A stretch of DNA of 49,391 bases from Perkinsus chesapeaki. Lineage: Eukaryota; Perkinsozoa; Perkinsida; Perkinsidae. Numbering within the stretch: position 1 is the first letter of the stretch; each line of letters begins with the position of its first letter. Shown in pieces: positions 35,255 to 45,499 of the stretch. The position numbers and the translations under genes are program-made. The stretch lies in the NCBI GenBank assembly GCA_013115145.1, contig JAAPAO010000230.1, forward strand, positions 1-49,391. Reading direction: 5' to 3'. The notes beneath the pieces were generated by a model. That model was not told the DNA's origin. It did not search any database and was given only the letters and a program-made list of their open reading frames with translations.

Positions 35255-36441
35255 TTAGGCGCCGCTGGGAAAATCGATTAGTGCACATCGAACACAGCGG
35301 TTCGCCTCTAAGAACGGGTGATGTGACGATGGGGGTGCACCGTCCAGCTGTGACTGACAAAACCGTCACAACTGTGAATTGCGAACTCGAAAAGTAATTT
35401 CGAGAATCGAGCTCTCCTTGTAAAGTTGCCAGAATTGTGGACAGCGACCCAAATGGCTTACCGGCAATTTCTTACGAGGCTCGGCTCGGCGCACATCCAC
35501 AATCCTGTCTTCGATTGTGTGCCCACCAGGAGATGCTTCCAATGTTCTCTGATTGTAAATCTCACATCCACCACACAAGAGGTCTACTCACGTGGACGGC
35601 TTCGGCATCTTCAAAGATAACAAATGCAAAGCCACGCGAGAAGCCGGCGTGATCGAGTGCCAGCTCACAGTTGACGATGTCACCGAACCTGATGCAAAGA
35701 TGCCAACACTGTACCCATTTCTGATCCCCGAGGGGGACGACCGTGAGGCAAGATGGCTAAATGATACTCACTTAGAGAAGTAGTCCACGACAGCTTGCTC
35801 TCCGGTCGCCGGGTTAAGACCACCAACAAAAATCTTCGTCTCGGTAACCTACACGTTTCCCATTCGAAAGGTCGCGGGCTCGATCCCCAGTGGCCTCACT
35901 TCATCAACATCTATATCCTTATTTCGAATCCTGTGCTTGTTATTAAAAAGTCTTGTAGAGTCACCGTTCATCAAAGTGACGAAGCCAAATCCACGTGAGC
36001 GTCCAGTGATCTACACAAAACAACAATGATGCTTAACAACCCATCCCCAAGCCCCATGTCCCCTGAATCTACTTAACGATAATAAAGGGAAAAGGTGAAA
36101 AGATGATGATGCAGACATGGCGGCATCCGACAAGTGTGTGATGGGACAGTGCATCATCATCTGCCCAGTATGCTTTTTACCTCTTCTACCGTTCTCTACT
36201 TAACACTGAAGCTATGATATATAAAAAGGACATTTCCTGTCATCAGCAGAACAACACAAATCTCCAGCCTGGTGAAATTCTGCCTTTAGCCCCTCGACCC
36301 ATCCCAGAATATTTCCCTTCCCGCTCGATACCGTACCTTATCCATTTTGATTTCAACCTCAAGGATGGCATCACCAAAAGCACTGAAGTAATCCCTTAGC
36401 TCAGCCTCTTGCATACCTTGGGGCAGACCACCGACGAACAC
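35255..36441 (-). CDS. Tandem-RRM RNA-binding protein (hnRNP A/B or Musashi type), 5' exon missing
   Basis: Exons: 36441-36337, 36010-35900, 35848-35772, 35688-35592, 35548-35462, 35347-35255; all phases agree. RRM1: RNP2 VFVGGLP, then ELRDYFSAFGDAILEVEIK, RNP1 SRGFGFVTL, end NKHRIRNKDIDVDE. RRM2: RNP2 KIFVGGLNP, VVDYFSKFGDIVNCELAL, RNP1 SRGFAFVIF, end IVDVRRAEPRKK. Two closely spaced RRMs with this spacing are typical of hnRNP A/B, DAZAP and Musashi proteins, which bind mRNA in nucleus or cytoplasm. There is no Gly-rich tail: after a short linker the last exon is only 30 residues. The first exon, with the start codon, is not identified; it must end in phase 0 before the acceptor at 36442. 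Confidence 0.85.
35849..35899 (-). other. 51-nt intron with tRNA T-arm-like sequence
   Basis: The intron (gtgagg...gtgtag) separates the RRM1 and RRM2 exons. On the + strand it reads TTCGAAAGGTCGCGGGCTCG then ATCCCC, like the anticodon-loop to T-arm part of a tRNA, antisense to the gene. B-box match is imperfect (GGCTCGATCCC). Confidence 0.45.
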
Positions 36442-37585
36442 CTATGAGCCAGACATGAGCGAAAGTCGGATACATCCGGCTCTCGACCAAGAGTGCTAAC
36501 AGTATGATGGCAATATTGCGTAGGATGCTTTCTCTTCAGAGTTATATTACTACATACACTGTTTTTTTTCTCGCACGTCCTCCTGACGAAACGGTCGAGC
36601 ATTGGCATGAGGGTCATAACAATCTATTCCCCTCATCAAGTGGTTATGGACTTCGAGTTTTCGGGCGAGTTCGAGCATAGATACGTGGGGTGCTCAATTT
36701 TTAGCTCCTTTCCGAACGCTCTGTAATATTAAATCCTGTTCGGATCTAGTCGATCCCTGTGATTACTGCATCGTATTTCTTGAGCTTTACTATTCTACGA
36801 TTAAGAGTAATGCCTGGAAACAATTATGATGCTTTTAATAACCATTATTCTGTATAATTTCGGAGTCATTAGAGTCCAAGATATTGAGTATCGTCTTCTC
36901 TAGTATTATAAAGAAGACCATTATATTACCAAGATTATTGTACCATGCTTTATAAAGATATCTCTCTCTTATACTTTCTATTATAATTCAATCATATCCA
37001 CTACGCTTCAGCACTATAATGTAACATTACATTGGGTCCGCGCGCGGTCTAATAGTGCAGGATTACGCCCTAACGGCAGCTACCGTACTTTCATACCATT
37101 TACGGAGTCGTAAACGTTATTGCCGTAACCGTAACCGTAGTCGTAAATTTGCCCATGTGTAATAATGTTGTATCATCGGCTTTCAATTCCCCATTATTCC
37201 TACCTTTAATTTTTTAACAATTGGATTCCTATAAGCCGGCCTCAGTGATTTAAGGCTTTGCTCTTGTTGATACGACGACTAAATGAACATACGCAATAAC
37301 CCAACCAACCCCACCAAGGGACCAATCTCCCTCGTGCTTTCACAGTTAAACGGATACCCCAGTCCAGGTACATCTCAACTTGAGACTCTCAGTTCCCTAG
37401 TTGAACGCCTAGCGAACATGCTTTTGGCTGCAATCGGTTGGCTGAATTTAGTCAATTTCAAACAGTTCCCACAAGGTATTAGAGTCCCATTATGTCTTTC
37501 AAAAACCTAGCAGCAGCCCGATCTGCGAGGTCGGCGAGATTGAACATTCAAAGTGAAAGCTTTACTTTAATAAAAGCACGATGTT
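36442..37585. other. Intergenic; AT-rich, missing RRM first exon expected here
   Basis: No ATG exon that joins the RRM1 acceptor in phase 0 could be established. A near-repetitive stretch of gtaa/cgtaa words at about 37085-37147 is visible. Confidence 0.4.
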
Positions 37586-38059
37586 TTATTCGGGTTTATC
37601 CAGTAGGCCAAATAATTCGGCAAAGTTAGAATAATTGCACAGGGGGAGATCTTCTTATACTAGCCAACTCACGGGAATCATTCACTTCGAGATCAAGGTT
37701 CGACTATACAAATAAATTTAACTCTTCCACCATTGCAGCCAAGTTGCCCCCCCCCCATGAAAGTGGCGCCGCCCTTATTAGTGATTGATATTTCTCAGCT
37801 GTCTGGTGAGTGACGAGATACTATATATATATCAAAAAGACGTCGTTATCCTGCCTGATGGCTGATGGAAAAGAGTTATTTTGACAATCATTAAGACCGG
37901 TCGTCGAGCGTTCCCTTCTCTGAGACCTACCTCATCGTTAAGAGATTGAGTTGTTGTAGATGATGACCAACTTGTTTTTGTTGTTTTGCCAGATCCACCT
38001 CCGCCAGACACCGTAGAGGCATCCGGTGAGCACAGAGCTTCATAAGCACCTCCCTCCAT
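37586..38059 (-). CDS. Small Gly/Ser/Thr-rich protein, 3 exons
   Basis: Exons 38059-37931, 37773-37710, 37650-37586, in frame, 85 residues. It begins MEGGAYEALCSPDASTVSGG, then Ser/Thr-rich SWSSSTTTQSLNDE, a glycine block encoded across a run of ten consecutive G, and a C-terminus NYSNFAELFGLLDKPE. A sequencing error in the G run would change the frame of exon 2 (a one-base difference gives NLAAMVEELNLF instead). No signal peptide or known domain. Function unknown. Confidence 0.45.
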
Positions 38060-38390
38060 TATAAAATATATCAACTAGAAATAAACAATATAAAAATATA
38101 TATACCACAAAAATTGAGCACTTGCACCGGCTCCAGATTGTACGTCTCCAAACGTAAAGGGTGCGAGGAAACTACGTCACTAATTTCCCCAGACTCTTCG
38201 GGCGCTTACCGGCAAACCCTATCGGCCCTGTTCGGTAGCACCACCGCGTTGTCCAAGATACCAGCCACAAAACACCACTTCCCACTCTTCGGAACTTGCC
38301 AAAAATAAACAGGAGCAAGTCCAAAAGCGCCCATGATTCAGTGTACTAAACCCAGCTTATTTGGACTCGAGAAAAGTTATCTTATCGGAA

Positions 38391-39926
38391 TCACTTCTGC
38401 GCCTTCGCTTTCTCTATCTCACTCTTCAGTCTCTGCTGGAAGGAATCATCAGGATCCTAAAAATCAACTTTGCACGCATGCGCACAACCAAATGGCCAAC
38501 ATCTCGCCAGGTGAAACTACACAATAGTGAAAGCAATCATCACAAGGCAATTTAATTATTAGTACAACAAGATATATATATGGACCCGCCCTCTTAAAAT
38601 GCCAAACTGAACAGAGCTGCTGCTCAAAAGTACTCAACGATTGCCAACGAGACGATACAGTGTTCTGCTAGAAAGCGCATACCTCAGTAAAACTAAGTCA
38701 GTATCATCCAGAACTCCGGCGATAGGCATCACGTTTGGCAAAGAACATTCTATATATTTAATTTCAAAGAATAGTGGCCTCTCGCGACTGTCATGCAGGA
38801 CGCATTTCCCGAATCAATTCGGTGGCAGGTAGTAGTAAGGTAGTTGCTTTGAGACAGACGATGCATTGCTGCCCGCAAACTGCGATATGCGTTCAGTGCA
38901 GTAACAATCATCAGCAAGTCGACAGGGAATCCTCCGATAGGAACGTCAATGAAATAACGTAATCTTCACGAGAGATTAGTATCCGTTTCCGAAGCGGAGC
39001 TCTCCTAAAACTTGATAAGATACTCGACGAGATACACATGCCTCATGCTCAGGATCATACAGCTAACCCGAGCAAATTCATAATAGAAAATAGCAAAGTC
39101 ACTTTCGCGGGAAACTATCCCTATAGAGTTAGGTACGGGCCGCGGTGGATGTGTTCCCTCAGGTAGTACCTCTTCATCCCAGCCAGCCTCGTCCCAGTTA
39201 GTCTCCCACTGATTAGCATCCGGTGCCGCACCACTGAGATCAGTTGATGCCCTGTGGCCGCGAATGGTCCAGTCTGAAGAGGAATCCCTATAGTGTTAAT
39301 AATAGTAAATGAAATAATTAATACGGTTTTATCGGTATGAATAGGGCATAAACTATTATATTTATTAAGGTTCATTAAAGCAAAATCGTTGTTAATTATA
39401 TCACATGTTCGTTATTTTATTATGTAGGTGTTAAATAGTTATAATAAAGAGGATTTGATCAAACAGCTGAGCCGTAATGTGAACAGCAAAGCAGCCCAAA
39501 GATCTCAGTCCGTACCGGCCGAACTTCGAGGACTCCGAGTCTAAGATCTTCGAGGAGTTACTTAACATAACAAAACCCATCACCTGCTTGCTAGGCTCGA
39601 AATTTGTGGCAAAAGAGTATGCTACATGGGACACTGTGTATGGTTCACTTGCAGGCTCTATAGTTCGAGACCGTCCCCACTATAACGCTTGAGACTGAAA
39701 AAGTCTATCGAGGATCCGGAGAGTACAATTGTGAGACTTATTCATTTTAATAATTTTTGTAAAGGCATTATGAATATATTTATCGATAATACAGAGGTAT
39801 TATAAGTACAATATATTAGGTACCTTCTTGTTCAAATTCCTCAAACTCATCAGCCTCATCAAATCCCGTAACGGGTGCTTGTTGTTCCTCTCCACTCGAG
39901 GATTTGGTATTGTTAGAAGAGGCCAT
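38391..39926 (-). CDS. SEM1: 26S proteasome lid subunit SEM1/DSS1, 3 exons
   Basis: Exons 39926-39824, 39273-39170, 38456-38391 (TGA), phases 1 and 0, 90 residues (yeast 89, human 70). Exon 1 gives FDEADEFEEFEQE, joined to DW at the start of exon 2, the conserved acidic-plus-Trp block. Exon 2 ends QWETNWDEAGWDEE, the second Trp-acidic block (family form WEDNWDDD). Exon 3 is the basic helix DDSFQQRLKSEIEKAKAQK. SEM1 tethers Rpn3 and Rpn7 in the proteasome lid and also serves TREX-2 mRNA export and BRCA2-type complexes. The two introns are long for this window (550 and 713 nt), and the gene is invisible to ORF-length filters because no exon exceeds 35 codons. Confidence 0.9.
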
Positions 39927-42107
39927 CGTTAAACCAATGTCAATCTAAACGTACCACTTTGGTCTATTTTCCAACTAACAATCGGTTGTACTGTATAATA
40001 GCATTGAGTTCCTAACGTGAGATTTAAGGAAATGCAAAATTGCAAGTTTTGAAGAAGCCGGCTGATGTACGCATGCACAAACACCATAAATTAAGGATCA
40101 TCCTAACCCTCTCTGTTGGGTTCAACAAAGGGTTACATTAGAACCTTTATTATTGAGAACCTCTCAGCCACTGCCCGTTTCTTGGAGCATTCTCTTACCA
40201 CACGAGAACTAACGCAAAGAACACTGAAAGGCGAAATACGGATGTCAGTGGTGCCGGAAACGGCGGTAAATAATATACTTTAATATTGCGATAATATCTT
40301 GGACGAACAAAGCAGCGGTACCGAACGGGTTGATATGAAAAAGAGCGAAATATGATAGAAGCGTATCTATGGTATAAGTGGCATAGGTATTGCCATTACT
40401 GTCATGCACACAGGAGGAACGAAGCGCATTTGACTGAGTAGTGAAAGAACAAGCTTCCGACTAATATACTTGGTAAGCTTTCTCGAATTGACAATAACGT
40501 AGTGAGGCCTAACGCCAAGTACACGTCTCGCAATGGTGCACCTGCTTGGCTACTGAGGGGTATACTTCGAATGCATGGGGATTCCCCATTGGCGAGCATA
40601 GAACCCATACGGCGTGATGTAGTGAACATAAATGGAGTTAATAAAGTTGGCGCGTGAATTATAGTAGTATTCGTTCTCCAGTGCCACAAGCCGCCATTAG
40701 CCTTCAAATGAATACCGACTTTGTTTTACAAAAACGTGTCGGCTACGGCCGGCTCTTTCTGAGAGCTTCCTGACATGCCGCTGTCCGTGGAGAGTGACTC
40801 AGCTAGTATGAAACGACGTAACGATTTCGTCACTGTTCTCCCTCTCCATACCCGACAGGCAGACATTTATCACGGTCACGTCACGAGCCGCCCAGAAGCT
40901 CGTGTGTTCATCGACATGAGAAAGTTTCCAGTCTGCATTAGAGTTCCCTCATGTCCGCCGTATTCACTCCCCTCGTCTACCCAAGAGGATGAACTAACCT
41001 ATGGTTCAGGTATATAAAGCAAGTGAATTACTCAGTATAACTGCTTGTTGTCGTAAGCGAAGATACTCCTACCCGCGGCTGGAAAGACACTGGGGGCATT
41101 CCCGCCTGGCACTCATGGTAACATGTGTACTCGGAATTGTACCAGGGCTCACGTTATGATACCTACCTTAACCCACCACAGCGATACCCTTAATAGGGTT
41201 CCCTGTACTGGCTAGAATCAGCCTGGTGGCCAGACTCTGGCCGAAGGGGTGTCGCAGCTATAAGGTAGGTGCCATTTCCAAGTGGAAGAATCCAATGTCC
41301 TTGCCAACCGTATAAATACTAGTATTAGCCTAATACTATTAGGATGGGGGTAGAGCGCGACGCCGTCACCACAACTCCATTGTAGCGAGTCGCCGAGTGC
41401 GACGCCGTCACCACAGCTCCACTGTAGCTGTTCGCATTACGTATGTGTTGGGGATCCGTCCATACTAGTAACGCGACAAGGGGCAAATACTAATGCTGCT
41501 CTTATATATATGCTATAACAGCTTGACCGTGCTATAATCGATCAAGCTATGGGCGTCGGCGCAATGTACACTGATAGGGTGCTCTGGGGATTCCTTACAG
41601 TATGCGAATGCGCTACGCGCACCCTAAGATTCATATTGTATATCGTTCGCCCACCGTTTTGTGATAATCCCTGCATGATGATGAGAGTTACTAAGAGTTA
41701 TCATTGGCTCAGTCCTCTCTATTGAGTTAGTAATGTCTAATACCCATGAACAGTAGCGAGTCTCCGAGTGCGACGGCGACGTTGGGAAGCCGTAGAGACA
41801 CCCTGTAGTCTCTCCTAATCCGCGTCGTCGAGCTGCGAGTGTTTGCGCTTCCGGGACCCCAAGTGCTCGATTCTCCAAGTCCAAGTTGTTGTCAACTGGA
41901 AGCCGTTTCTCTCCACTACATTCGGGAACCGGATGCCGTTACATTTTAACCGGCATATATTACTGTAATCGGTCGCCATGCCCATCGCGACGTAGATTAG
42001 CTAAGTGCGCACGCGTACGACGCGTTCAACTTCGGTTTCCAAACGGAGATCAAAGCGTGCTTCAAGGGAAAGCCCCGTTAGAGCATACATCTTAAAAGTA
42101 TCCCAGC
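39927..42107. other. Intergenic; short tandem repeat
   Basis: An open + frame at 40775-41017 (MPLSVESDSAS...) starts with ATG and has balanced composition but no domain or linked exon; I rate it below 0.3. A dispersed repeat lies at 41357-41428 with a related piece at 41754-41777. Confidence 0.4.
41357..41777. repeat. Short direct repeat, two close copies and a third partial
   Basis: A 30-base unit starting gcgacgccgtcaccacaact (41357) recurs at 41399 with three mismatches. The linker gtagcgagtcgccgagtgcg (about 41382) recurs near 41754 with one change (gtagcgagtctccgagtgcg). Confidence 0.65.
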
Positions 42108-44215
42108 ATGGTATTCAACTTCAAGCTGCTTTCCCTCGGCGTTCTGACTATACTGGCCCACGGTGCTGAGAATGAAAAAGCTACTATAAAGGTGGAAACT
42201 GTACCGTTCAAAGCATGCTCCCCAATTCCACCTTTTGAGTCTGATGAAGGTGAGGCAGTGGTGCGACATTACCGCCTAAATTACTTTGAGGATTTGAAGT
42301 CAAATATTGAGGAGAAATGCGATTCGTTATTTACTAACTAACTAGCATTTGGCGTACAACTCTTGTGCTGCTTCAAGCAGCCTGCTTATCCTTCCTTGTA
42401 GGCACCTTGCGCCATGTCACCACGTCGAAGCTGACTTCTGACAATGTTAAGTTCGGCGGTCTAAGTTCTCTCATCATTACTCCAGACGGATCTGAGATCC
42501 TCGCCGTCTCAGACTCTGGGTAAGTTGGATTACCACGTAGAGTATTCATAGTCTTTCAGTGTATTCGTCACTATGCCACTTTCATCTGTGGATGAGGGGT
42601 CGATCAATGCTGAGTTTTTGCCCATGAAGGACGCCAAAGGAGACGACATAGTCTACGATTCTCACGACGGTAGGGCTGTCCATCGATTTCAAGGTTCATC
42701 GTTTCACTTTCGACCCCCTAGCTTCATCCACTTTGCTGAATACTTACCGATTAGCACTCGGAAAGTGCTTTGGTATTTCCCTCGAAAGTTCACACTTTAT
42801 AACCATATCGCAGGGGATGCCGAAGGCTTAACCGTCAACGGTTTTTACGAAGGAAGTGGCAAAGGAGAGCTCTACGTCAGTTACGAGAAGAACCAACGTG
42901 TGATGAAGTAAGAATCGATCCCTTCATATATTCGTTGCCTAGTTCATGACTCAGGTTCCCCAAGGGTGTATCCTCCGATAAAGCCGATGATCTTGGAGTG
43001 TCAATACTATTAGCAGAATGCCCACACAGAGGAGGACTAGAAGCCATAGTGAAATTGCGTATACAAGAATATCTCGACTTGTTCGGCGGTCATCTACTAT
43101 CAGGCTCAACTGGTCAATTACTAATGGTTTGTGAGGAGCCGAATACCTCTACCGATAAGACTTTCACTGTATCCGCTTGGGCTCGTGATGCCGTATCCGG
43201 TGCAACCAAGAAGTTTTCTGTACAGGTGAGAGGGAGCTGAATTAGAGGACGACGTCATCTACGCTTGGATTCCACACCAGATTTCTCGTCGATTATGCGT
43301 CATCTATTTCAGTCGGAAAACAAGTTCTTCCCGACGGATATGGCTGAATTGCCTAACGGTGACATTATGATACTCCTTCGCCGGTGAGTTCTACAAACTC
43401 TTATAGGGGAGATGTCGGCTATGCCTGTCTTCGATTCCAGATTCGTCAAAAACGATAGGGGGGCAATGCAAATTGGATATATCACTGCCGAATCTATCCA
43501 GCAGGCAATCACGAATGAAGCCGTTGCTGTGCCGAAAATCATTCTGGAGCTCTGGGAAAGGGATGGGTAAGTGGCATGCAGTGGTCGTGGCGTATCATAA
43601 CAATTTGTTATACGCCATGAATTTTCAGATGGAAGGTCGACAACGCCGAAGGTTTAGCGGCTCGGCAGGATCCCAAAACGAATAAGACGTTCGTTTACAC
43701 ACTGAGTGATGATAATCACAGAGAGGTGAGTAAACCTGTCATCCACCAAAATAGCGAATCTGCATGTGTACCATTAAATGTCAAATATTCAATATCAATG
43801 GAGCACATCCACTGTGATAAGATGCGCTACAAGCCTCGCGGTTCCTAAAACAGGTTTTAACCGGTTAAAAATTTCTTTTAAGAAGTTATTAACTTTAAAG
43901 AAGCACTTCTTTAAAGAACCTTGTGAAATAAGCCCCTGTATTAATATAATATATCGAGATATCCTGCGAGAAGTCACGTGTTAATCTGGATGGCCTATTG
44001 AAAATGCCGCTCATATTGTGGATAACAATATTTGTAGCTCAAGCCCGAGGATACTTTTCTATATTCAGACACAGGAGACGCTGCTCACCACATTCGAGTG
44101 GATCCCGAAATCAAGCCGACCCGATCCCCCTTCCTATGCGAGGGGGTCAAGCGTGATGATGACCGTTTATATTGGCATGGGCATTGCGATCTGGTCGAGT
44201 TTTTGGCACTACTAA
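42108..44215 (+). CDS. Secreted phytase-like domain protein, paralog 2, 10 exons
   Basis: Exons: 42108-42249, 42402-42519, 42560-42669, 42814-42907, 42955-43058, 43104-43225, 43313-43383, 43441-43566, 43629-43725, 44069-44215; 376 residues. Signal peptide LLSLGVLTILAHGA. Family landmarks: KFGGLSSLIITPDGSEILAV then SDSG, DAEGLTVNG, GELYVSYE, GLEAIVKL, KFFPTDMAELPNGDIMILLR then RF, NAEGLAARQD, FVYTLSDDN, ETLLTTFEW. These follow the esterase-like phytase-like order closely, so this copy is more canonical than the one at 1023. The C-terminal exon ends in a hydrophobic tail (VMMTVYIGMGIAIWSSFWHY), a GPI signal or tail anchor. Two introns (42670-42813 and 43059-43103) contain no stop and are multiples of three; retaining them would give a longer product. 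Exon 4 is exactly 94 nt in both paralogs. Confidence 0.78.
43855..43916. repeat. Two adjacent palindromes in an intron
   Basis: ttttaaccggttaaaa at 43855-43870, and ctttaaagaag/cttctttaaag around ca at 43893-43916, both in the intron before the terminal exon. Confidence 0.75.
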
Positions 44216-44878
44216 TGCCACATCAATTTTTCAGCATCATCAACACCTCCTTGAAGTTCATGCTTGAGGACGGTTGAAGTTGTGGAAGGGACGGGCCGTC
44301 ACCCATCTTCCTCATGATGCTTTCCGCATCGTTCAGTAGTATTGAATGACCTAAGAAGCTTTTTGCTCTTAAGAATGTTCTCATTACTGCTACCAACACC
44401 TATCAAGGCCAAACAGCTATTCGTCTGGTCTTCCGTATTGATTACTGCAGACTATTAGACACTGCTAAGCGTTAGGACAGCTCAACAACCTGCAGAGGTC
44501 GGACTACGCTTCATCGATCTGCTATTTCACATCATTATCCGATATTGTTGAGTTTTTGAGTATCTATATAGAGCACACCTCACTGTTATCATCACAAACC
44601 AAGTTAGAAATAGCTGACCGACCTTAGGTCGGGATACCACATCTGAACTCCAAGTTGTGCCGAGTTATTGTACTAAGTCGATATAAACCTGTAACATCTC
44701 CGTTTAAGCTCGAGTGTAATGTTGGCAGTTCGTACTTGAAACCACGAGCGATCAATCTGGCTGACCGTTTCGAGCTACTAACGAACGGTTGCACCAAGAG
44801 ATCGGTAGCATCATTGAATCCATTCTTCATCCCATCACGAGTCGGTGGCTCATAGCGTCGATTTGACGCCGCCAGGCA

Positions 44879-44908
44879 CATTTTCAGTGCATGGCGGCAC
44901 TGAAAATG
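44879..44908. repeat. 12-bp perfect hairpin
   Basis: cattttcagtgc and gcactgaaaatg around atggcg. Confidence 0.8.
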
Positions 44909-44935
44909 CTGAACCCTCTCCAAATGACGTATCTA

Positions 44936-44979
44936 GCCCTAAAAACTGAGAACCCTAAACCCCGAAACCTAAAAACCCA
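44936..44979. repeat. Telomere-like degenerate CCCTAAA tract
   Basis: About 44 bases containing CCCTAAAAA, CCCTAAA, CCCGAAA and CCTAAAAA units, then CCC: a degenerate form of the TTTAGGG-type telomere repeat (reverse strand). Confidence 0.55.
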
Positions 44980-45011
44980 GATCCTGCCTGGTAGTCAGGA
45001 TAACAGCGATG

Positions 45012-45074
45012 CCTGGGGAGTTTAGCATTTGTCAACTATCTCAGAGATAGTTGACAAATGCTAAACTCCCCAGG
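45012..45074. repeat. 31-bp perfect hairpin with one-base loop
   Basis: Arms 45012-45042 and 45044-45074 are exact reverse complements (cctggggagtttagcatttg... / ...caaatgctaaactccccagg) with one base between. It is followed by two copies of the smaller hairpin agagatagtatctct (about 45081-45115). It has the form of a MITE or fold-back element. Confidence 0.88.
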
Positions 45075-45352
45075 TTTTCTAGAGATAGTATCTCTTTTCC
45101 CAGAGATAGTATCTCTGACTCGGGTGTGCTAATAAGGATGACGGGTATCAATGAACGTCGTCCTTATTCCGCCTAGATACACTACCCGGCTCACTGCCAT
45201 ACTTAACGGTTTAAAGCGAATATCTTGTATTGGGTATCGTGGATATGTGGATGGCTAGATAGTTCGCTGTTCAAGTTGGAATCCATATCGGTGGTGTACA
45301 TCGCTCAGCCTTCTGGCTACAGTAACCGTATGATACTGTAATCTTCTTTCAG

Positions 45353-45499
45353 AAGCATGGTAATCCAGAGACCGTCCTCACTACACTCGAATGGGAACCG
45401 GCGTTGAACCCGCCTTATGCCATCTCATACGCAGGAGGGTTCCACACATTGACAGCAATTTACTTTGCTATGAGTATTGCATTCTGGCTAACCATCTGA
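45353..45499 (+). CDS. Alternative terminal exon (anchor) of the phytase-like gene
   Basis: After the acceptor cttctttcag there is a 49-codon phase-0 exon, the same length (147 nt) as the terminal exon at 44069-44215. It encodes PETVLTTLEWEP, then ISYAGGFHTLTAIYFAMSIA then FWLTI and a stop. It aligns with 44069-44215 (ETLLTTFEWIP) and even better with the last exon of the other paralog (AGG-H-LT-I...A-AF). The exon at 43629-43725 ends in phase 0 and could splice to either. It is either a mutually exclusive last exon or the remnant of a partial tandem duplication. Confidence 0.6.
   Translation, partial: KHGNPETVLTTLEWEPALNPPYAISYAGGFHTLTAIYFAMSIAFWLTI

Larger units (their letters stand above)
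44216..45352. other. Long spacer or intron between the two alternative terminal exons
   Basis: No ORF of merit. It holds hairpins and a telomere-like stretch, listed separately. Confidence 0.5.
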
